Shown here piece by piece: positions 40,292 to 43,217 of a stretch of 43,217 nucleotides of DNA (position 1 is the stretch's first letter; every line of letters begins with the position of its first letter). The DNA is from Chloroflexota bacterium. Its GTDB lineage: Bacteria > Chloroflexota > Dehalococcoidia > Bin125. The notes under the pieces were generated by a model. The model made no database searches, was not told the DNA's origin, and saw only the letters and a program-made list of their open reading frames with translations. The translations under genes were made by a program, and so were the position numbers. The stretch is from the NCBI GenBank assembly GCA_009838735.1, contig VXQZ01000009.1:54045-97261 (forward strand), written 5' to 3'.

Positions 40292-40586
40292 CGGAGATCG
40301 CTAGCGGCACCGTAGATCGGGTCACGCAACTGGAGAGAGTGGCAGCCGGAAGTCCAGTGATGTGCAGCGGCATGACAAGCGGCTCGCCGTTCATCCGCCG
40401 TTCCAGTTCTGCTGGTTCCGCAGCCGCGAAGAAGCCTTGCAGAGCGTCCTCGAGCATCGCTTTCGCCTCCTCCAGCGTGTCGCCGAATGTGGAGATATCG
40501 AGCTCCGGACACAGGGCCACGACTGCGTCCTCTTCCCAGGTGAAAATCGCCGTGAGTTCCAACGAACCGCTCTTGCCCAGCGCCAT
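40284..40586 (-). CDS. hicB: HicB-like antitoxin
   Basis: The 100-residue protein has the partial RNase H-like fold of HicB: LTAIFTWEEDAVVALCPELD, then TFGDTLEEAKAMLEDAL. It pairs with the overlapping HicA gene. The C-terminal 50 residues do not show an obvious helix-turn-helix or ribbon domain, so promoter binding is uncertain. GAAGGGA lies before the ATG. The pair sits between enolase-superfamily and amidohydrolase genes. Confidence 0.82.
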   Translation of the reverse strand: MALGKSGSLELTAIFTWEEDAVVALCPELDISTFGDTLEEAKAMLEDALQGFFAAAEPAELERRMNGEPLVMPLHITGLPAATLSSCVTRSTVPLAISVG

Positions 40587-40632
40587 TACTCAGTCCCTTC
40601 GATGAGGCCGATGGTACCGGAGCTCGTTCGGC

Positions 40633-41865
40633 CTAGCGTCGATTCGCTGTAAAGCCGGGGCCGCGGCCCTTTTCCCAGACGTGTTTGCGGGCGACGTCTT
40701 CGTCGAAGTCGATGCCCCAGCCGGGTTTGGTCGGCAGTTCCAGATGGCCGTCGACGATGTTCAGCGGGCCTCCGCCGAGGTCGTCTTTCCAGGGGACGTC
40801 GTCGATGTCGATCTCCATGATTCGCACGTTGGGGACGGTCGCGCAGAGATGCAGCGCGTGCATCGTGGCGAGATGCGAGTAATAGTTGTGCGGAGCGCAG
40901 TTGAGCTCGTAGCTCTCGGCCAGCAGTGCGACATCGCGTGAGCGGGCGAAGCCCTGCCAGGGGACGTCAATCATCACGTTGTCCATGGAGCGATGATCGA
41001 AGTACGGCCGGTAATCGCGGATCGTGTAGAGATTCTCGCCCGAGGTGATCGGCACCGTGGTTTGACGGCGGACGTCGGCCAGCGCCTCGGGTTCGTACAT
41101 GTCGATTTCGACCCACATCATTTCGAGGTGTTCGAGCGCCTGGCAGATCTGACGGGCGACCAGCGGCGTGCAGTTGAAGTTGAGGTCGAGGGCGATCTGC
41201 ACGTCGGGCCCGGCGCCTTTCTTCAGTGCACCGATGTACTCGGGAATGTGGCGCAGCAGCGAGGGGACAGCGTTGCGGTCGATGTTGCCGACACCGCCCC
41301 AGCCGGGGCCGTAGACGCCGGTCGGGTCGCCGGGGAAGACGATGTTGGTCTTGAGCGCGTGGAATCCCTTGCCTCTGACCTCTTCGCCGAGCGCGGTGAC
41401 GTCGTCCATCGTGCGCAGCGGCGGCGCGCCGACGACCCAGTCGGAGCCGTTGTCCCAGAGGATCTGGTCGTAGCTGCGCGCCCGCGATGAGCCGCAGTGC
41501 GACCAATAGATCATCTGCCGCTCGCGCGTCGGACCGCCGAAGAGCGAGTAGACCGGCACGCCGAGGGCCTTGCCCTTGATGTCCCAGAGCGCCAGTTCGA
41601 CGCCAGCAATCGCCTTGGCGGCAATGCCGCCCGGAGACTGCCGCGCCAGCCGGTACATGTCCCAATAGCGAGCCTCGACCGCCAGCGGATCACTGCCAAT
41701 CAGGATCGGCAGCATGTCCTCGATCGTGCCGACGATGCCATAGGGATTGCGGCCGTCGGACATTTCGCCGTAGCCGGTGATGCCTTCCGAGGTCCGCACG
41801 GCGACAAACTGCCAGGGTCGCCAGCCGGCGTCGACGACGAAGGTCTCGATTTCGGTGATCTTCAT
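40633..41865 (-). CDS. Enolase-superfamily (mandelate racemase/MLE-like) enzyme, paralogue A
   Basis: This 410-residue enzyme is nearly full-length similar to the next gene. The capping domain has VDAGWRPWQFVAVRT and GITGYGE. In the barrel, the second-strand Lys is K172 in LKTN (K-x-N, not K-x-K). Metal ligands are D227 (ALDLNFN), E253 (WVEIDMY) and E277 (TSGENLY), with H326 (APHNYYSH) as the probable second base. A ~20-residue insertion between K172 and the next helix (PGDPTGVYGPGWGGVGN) is unusual. It likely acts on a sugar acid or other hydroxy acid. A 27-base gap separates it from paralogue B upstream. Confidence 0.88.
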   Translation of the reverse strand: MKITEIETFVVDAGWRPWQFVAVRTSEGITGYGEMSDGRNPYGIVGTIEDMLPILIGSDPLAVEARYWDMYRLARQSPGGIAAKAIAGVELALWDIKGKALGVPVYSLFGGPTRERQMIYWSHCGSSRARSYDQILWDNGSDWVVGAPPLRTMDDVTALGEEVRGKGFHALKTNIVFPGDPTGVYGPGWGGVGNIDRNAVPSLLRHIPEYIGALKKGAGPDVQIALDLNFNCTPLVARQICQALEHLEMMWVEIDMYEPEALADVRRQTTVPITSGENLYTIRDYRPYFDHRSMDNVMIDVPWQGFARSRDVALLAESYELNCAPHNYYSHLATMHALHLCATVPNVRIMEIDIDDVPWKDDLGGGPLNIVDGHLELPTKPGWGIDFDEDVARKHVWEKGRGPGFTANRR

Positions 41866-41892
41866 GACTCGCGCGCTCTCTTTCGTTGATGG

Positions 41893-43122
41893 TTAGTTGC
41901 GGCCCGAGGAGAAGCCCGGACCGCGTCCTTTCTCCCAGACTTTCTTGCGGGCCAGGTCCTCGTTCAAATCGACTCCCCAGCCTGGTTTGGTCGGCAGCGG
42001 CAGGTGTCCGTCGACGATCTCGATGGGGCCGCCGGTCATGTCGTCTTTCCAGGGCACGTCGTCGATGTCGATTTCCATGATTCGGACATTGGGAACGGTG
42101 GCGCAGAGGTGCAGGGATTGCATGCTGCCGAGGTGCGAGTAGTAGTTGTGCGGGGCGACGTTGAGTTCGTAGCTCTCGGCGAGCAGCGCTACGTCTCGTG
42201 ATCGCGAGAAGCCCTGCCAGCAGACGTCGATCATGACGTTGTCCATCGAACGGTGGTCGAGGAAGGGCAGGTAGTCGCGGACGGTGTAGAGATTTTCTCC
42301 TGAGGTGATTGGCACGGTCGTTGAGCGTCGCACGTCGGCCAGCGCCTCGGCGTCGTACATGTCGACCTCGACCCACATCATTTCCAGATCCTCAAGCGTC
42401 TGACAGATCTGCCGAGCGGCCAGCGGTGTGCAGTTGAAGTTGATGTCGAGCGCGATCTGTACGTCGGGCCCCGCGCCCGCCTTGAGCGCGCCGATGTACT
42501 CGGGCACGTGGCGCAGGACAGCGGGGGTGGTGTTGCTGTCGATGTTGGCGACGTCCTGTTGCAGACCGAAAGTGCGGGCCGGATCGCCGGGGAAGAGGAT
42601 GTTGGTCTTGAGCGCGTGGAAGCCCTTGGCTCGCACCTCTTCGCCGAGCCTGGTGACATCGTCCATCGTTGTGATCGGCGGCGCGCCGACGACCCAGTCG
42701 TCGCCGTTGTGCCACTTGATCCGGTGGAAGTTGGCCGCCCGAGAGCTGCCGCAGTGCGACCAGTAGACCAGCTGGCGTTCGCGGGTGGGTCCGCCGAAGA
42801 GCGAGTAGACGGGGACCCCCAGAGCCTTGCCCTTGATGTCCCAGAGCGCCAGCTCGACCCCGGCGATCGCCTTGGCGACGACCCCGCCGGGAGATTGCCT
42901 GGCCATGCGATACATGTCCCAGTAGCGGGCCTCAACCGCGAGCGGGTCGGCGCCGATGAGGACCGGCTCGAGGTCGTTGATCGTGCCGACGATGCCGTAG
43001 GGGGTGCGGCCGTCGGAGATTTCGCCGTAGCCGGTGATGCCATCCGACGTGCGCACTGCGACGAACTGCCAGGGCCGCCAGCCGGCGTCGACGACGAAGG
43101 TCTCGATTTCGGTGATTCTCAT
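41893..43122 (-). CDS. Enolase-superfamily (mandelate racemase/MLE-like) enzyme, paralogue B
   Basis: This tandem paralogue of the preceding enzyme has 409 residues, with most positions identical by eye. It keeps LKTN, ALDINFN, WVEVDMY, TSGENLY and APHNYYSH, so the active site is the same. Differences cluster in the insertion after the Lys (GDPARTFGLQQDVANID) and near residues 128-140, both likely at the substrate side of the barrel. The ATG at 43122 is chosen because AGGAG is 6 bases upstream, while the ATG at 43128 abuts it. It is the first gene of the run. The 95 bases beyond it to the window end hold nothing I recognise. Confidence 0.88.
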   Translation of the reverse strand: MRITEIETFVVDAGWRPWQFVAVRTSDGITGYGEISDGRTPYGIVGTINDLEPVLIGADPLAVEARYWDMYRMARQSPGGVVAKAIAGVELALWDIKGKALGVPVYSLFGGPTRERQLVYWSHCGSSRAANFHRIKWHNGDDWVVGAPPITTMDDVTRLGEEVRAKGFHALKTNILFPGDPARTFGLQQDVANIDSNTTPAVLRHVPEYIGALKAGAGPDVQIALDINFNCTPLAARQICQTLEDLEMMWVEVDMYDAEALADVRRSTTVPITSGENLYTVRDYLPFLDHRSMDNVMIDVCWQGFSRSRDVALLAESYELNVAPHNYYSHLGSMQSLHLCATVPNVRIMEIDIDDVPWKDDMTGGPIEIVDGHLPLPTKPGWGVDLNEDLARKKVWEKGRGPGFSSGRN

Positions 43123-43217
43123 GGGCATCTCCTGCGTTGGCGGCAATCAGGCGCAGGTTAGGGCGTGCTCAGTATCGGCCGATGTCGGGAAGGGGGACGA
43201 CGTGGGGGCGGGTGGGT

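Overview
The window is GC-rich, densely coded bacterial DNA holding about 48 genes and no rRNA, tRNA, CRISPR or insertion sequence that I can see. The gene content suggests a Chloroflexota bacterium of the SAR202/Dehalococcoidia type. The reasons are a split b6-type cytochrome b operon, a PgpH-type 7TM-HD phosphodiesterase, small-type PurL with PurQ, and tandem paralogues of short-chain dehydrogenases (SDRs) and enolase-superfamily enzymes. This placement is inference; no marker gene settles it. The first ~128 bases are homopolymer-rich and do not continue the PurF reading frame, so the window probably begins at a poor contig end.

Region 1 (132-12066, + strand) is housekeeping. It holds the 3' half of purF, then purM. 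A quinol:cytochrome c oxidoreductase operon follows: a 43-residue membrane protein, cytochrome b6-like, cytochrome b C-terminal, Rieske and monohaem cytochrome c. Next come two tiny related proteins, a YqeY protein, a c-di-AMP phosphodiesterase-like membrane protein, and purQ-purL.

Region 2 (12081-23611) is catabolic. On the - strand a CaiB-type CoA-transferase and an acyl-CoA-dehydrogenase-like flavoprotein lie together, with a small unknown protein upstream. On the + strand are a two-subunit 3-oxoacid CoA-transferase and a NuoI-like ferredoxin. Seven consecutive SDR genes follow on the - strand. Five of them are close paralogues of one subfamily.

Region 3 (23718-33032) holds a membrane protein and a VapBC toxin-antitoxin pair. 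A - strand run then encodes an SDR, an alpha/beta-hydrolase-fold/adenylate cyclase fusion, a zinc methyltransferase of the UroD superfamily, a PaaI-like thioesterase, two DinB-like proteins and a haloalkane dehalogenase. Divergent from the dehalogenase is a VOC protein/nitroreductase/MaoC operon.

Region 4 (33037-43122, - strand) holds three mandelate racemase/enolase-superfamily enzymes, a peptide-type ABC importer without ATPase genes, a D-aminoacylase-like amidohydrolase and a HicBA pair. The ABC importer's binding lipoprotein has a long glutamine-rich linker.

Together regions 2-4 look like a broad-substrate catabolic island for carboxylic acids, alcohols/ketones, halogenated compounds and acyl-amino acids. 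I see no dedicated transcription factor gene in the window. The most unusual items are the b6-type complex with a haem-ci-type cysteine and an extra small subunit, the SDR array, the pseudo-hydrolase/cyclase coupled to a methyltransferase gene, and the glutamine-rich lipoprotein.
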